Shown: positions 63,042 through 64,000 of the stretch, in pieces | Layout: each line of letters opens with the position of its first letter | Position numbering within the stretch: position 1 is the stretch's first letter | DNA from: an uncultured Candidatus Melainabacteria bacterium | GTDB taxonomy: Bacteria; Cyanobacteriota; Vampirovibrionia; Gastranaerophilales; Gastranaerophilaceae | Assembly: GCA_934717745.1 (NCBI GenBank) | Contig: CAKUZB010000004.1 | Location: forward strand, 62,001-126,000 | Direction of reading: 5' to 3' | DNA length: 64,000 nucleotides | Notes under the pieces: generated by a model | Databases searched by the model: none | Seen by the model: the letters and a program-made list of their open reading frames with translations, nothing else | Told to the model about the DNA's origin: nothing | Position numbers and translations under genes: made by a program

Positions 63042-63950
63042 ATGGGTATGTCAGCATCACAAGCAAGATTATTATCAATCACATCAAGAATGAACGATGT
63101 TGAGTTTAAATCTCAACAAATTTCAAATACAAAAATCCGTTTGGCAGATGAATCTGAAAAAGTTGCAAACGATTATACAAAAGCATTGAACAAACAAAAA
63201 TTTACATATACTGACTATTCAAGTGGTTCTGCTGTAAAAGTTGATTTAAACTCTTCAACTTTAGCAAACTATGGTTTAACATTAGTTCCAAGAAATGCAA
63301 CACCTCAATATAGAGTTGTAAATCAAGTTGGAATGGTTAAAAATTCTTTTAATAATGCGTTTGAAGCACAAAATTATCTTTTGCAAAATGACTTTAAAAA
63401 AGTTGAAAACGCTGAATTTAAAGGATCTGTTGGCAATAAAGGCTTTGTTACAGGCAATAAGGTTACTGATAATAGATTTAAATTAGATGGTATTGAAGGT
63501 TCAGCATTCAACAGGGTTTCTTTAAATGATGAGTTAGTTTTCTCTAATTTTAGAAATAACCAAAATGAAACATTAAAAGTTGTTGAATATTACCCTTCAG
63601 TTCCTGAAACTTTTTCATCATCTGATTTATATGAAATGATTGAATCTGGTCAATTTTATTTAAAAGGTTATACAACAATAACAACAGCAGATGGTGTAAC
63701 TTCTATAAGAAGTGGTGAAGTATCAGTTACTTCAAATACAAACATGGCTATTGAATCAGATACACATGAATTAGCAAAAGCAGAAGCAGAATATAATTCT
63801 AAAACTGCTAAAATCAATAACAAAGAAAAATTATTGGATAATGATTTAAAAGCATTGGATACAGAACACAGTGCATTGAATACAGAAATGGATTCTATCA
63901 AATCATTAATTAAAGATAACGTAGATAAAACATTCAACTTATTCTCATAA
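63042..63950 (+). CDS. Conserved-ends / variable-middle coiled-coil protein, copy 2
   Basis: A 302-aa paralogue of the gene at 61804. It matches at 48 of the first 50 residues and 58 of the last 59. DNA differences I checked in the 5' end are synonymous, so the protein sequence is under selection. The middle is different; a short block DLYEMIESGQFYLKG resembles WLYEAIESGEFYLEQ of copy 1, so the fold may still be shared. No signal peptide. AAGGAG precedes the ATG. Function is unknown. Confidence 0.82.
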   Translation: MGMSASQARLLSITSRMNDVEFKSQQISNTKIRLADESEKVANDYTKALNKQKFTYTDYSSGSAVKVDLNSSTLANYGLTLVPRNATPQYRVVNQVGMVKNSFNNAFEAQNYLLQNDFKKVENAEFKGSVGNKGFVTGNKVTDNRFKLDGIEGSAFNRVSLNDELVFSNFRNNQNETLKVVEYYPSVPETFSSSDLYEMIESGQFYLKGYTTITTADGVTSIRSGEVSVTSNTNMAIESDTHELAKAEAEYNSKTAKINNKEKLLDNDLKALDTEHSALNTEMDSIKSLIKDNVDKTFNLFS

Positions 63951-64000
63951 TAGTTGATGAAAAAATAATAAAAAATATTCGGATTGTCTGCGAAGTAACG

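Noticed and set aside
61804..63950. Calling the paralogue pair flagellins
   Set aside because: Helical conserved ends and variable centre are similar in plan, but no flagellin signature is present and no flagellar gene is found in the window.

Overview
The window is an AT-rich (roughly one-third GC by eye), gene-dense bacterial chromosome segment with no rRNA, CRISPR array or recognisable insertion sequence. The likeliest source is a non-photosynthetic relative of cyanobacteria (Melainabacteria/Vampirovibrionia, possibly a gut Gastranaerophilales). This is inferred from several signs: an ATP synthase cluster running b-delta-alpha-gamma with no beta/epsilon genes behind gamma, as in cyanobacteria; a gamma subunit without the photosynthetic regulatory insert; a DUF3326 gene, which I know mainly from cyanobacteria and plants; a long cyanobacterial-type NusB next to ftsY; and a Ski2-like helicase. 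LpxB and LpxI show a Gram-negative envelope. No search was run.

Layout. 1-3076: atpF end, atpH, atpA, atpG. 3146-8878 (minus): a 1377-aa protein with a possible papain-like triad, a 58-aa ferredoxin, deoB. 8987-13654 (plus): nusB-ftsY-M14 peptidase, then PC4-like-priA. 13655-16412 (minus): pilin-like protein, DUF3326 protein, coiled-coil protein. 16598-19708 (plus): exported TPR protein and a tRNA-dihydrouridine synthase. 19668-26771 (minus): one tight operon of ClpX-type zinc-finger protein, HEAT-like protein, RuvX, DUF1292, six-fold Clp-N protein, TilS, Hpt and a histidine kinase. 26878-28283 (plus): TPR lipoprotein and lgt. 28340-37191 (minus): FlgM-like protein, TPR protein, YkgJ-type protein, smc-scpA-scpB, PhoR/WalK-like kinase. 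37415-42880 (plus): serS, a membrane protein, the helicase, and a pair of FxG-tagged proteins. 42992-50888 (minus): a membrane protein with a TonB-like end, a sigma factor and a zinc-ribbon STAND ATPase. 51051-52634 (plus): small lineage-specific proteins. 52691-55728 (minus): lpxI-lpxB-hemW. 55946-63950 (mostly plus): an 820-aa Gly/Ala-rich protein, an orphan ABC permease, a duplicated tRNA-Leu promoter region, a PilZ protein, small unknowns, and two paralogues with conserved ends and different middles flanking a tRNA-Arg.

Most interesting signal. Eight intergenic sites carry a direct repeat of the form TGTWAH-N4/5-TGTWAH, 65 to 91 nt upstream of, and always oriented toward, genes for lineage-specific, exported or coiled-coil proteins. 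The pattern matches the binding-site form known for WalR/PhoP-type OmpR-family regulators, and a PhoR/WalK-like kinase is encoded in the window. This suggests a regulon of surface or secreted proteins. Several members carry a short N-terminal xFxG tag, or have near-identical ends around a variable centre. Other candidates for new biology are the Clp recognition domains without ATPases in one operon, the sigma/STAND/TonB-like cluster, and the possible cysteine protease with a very large insertion.
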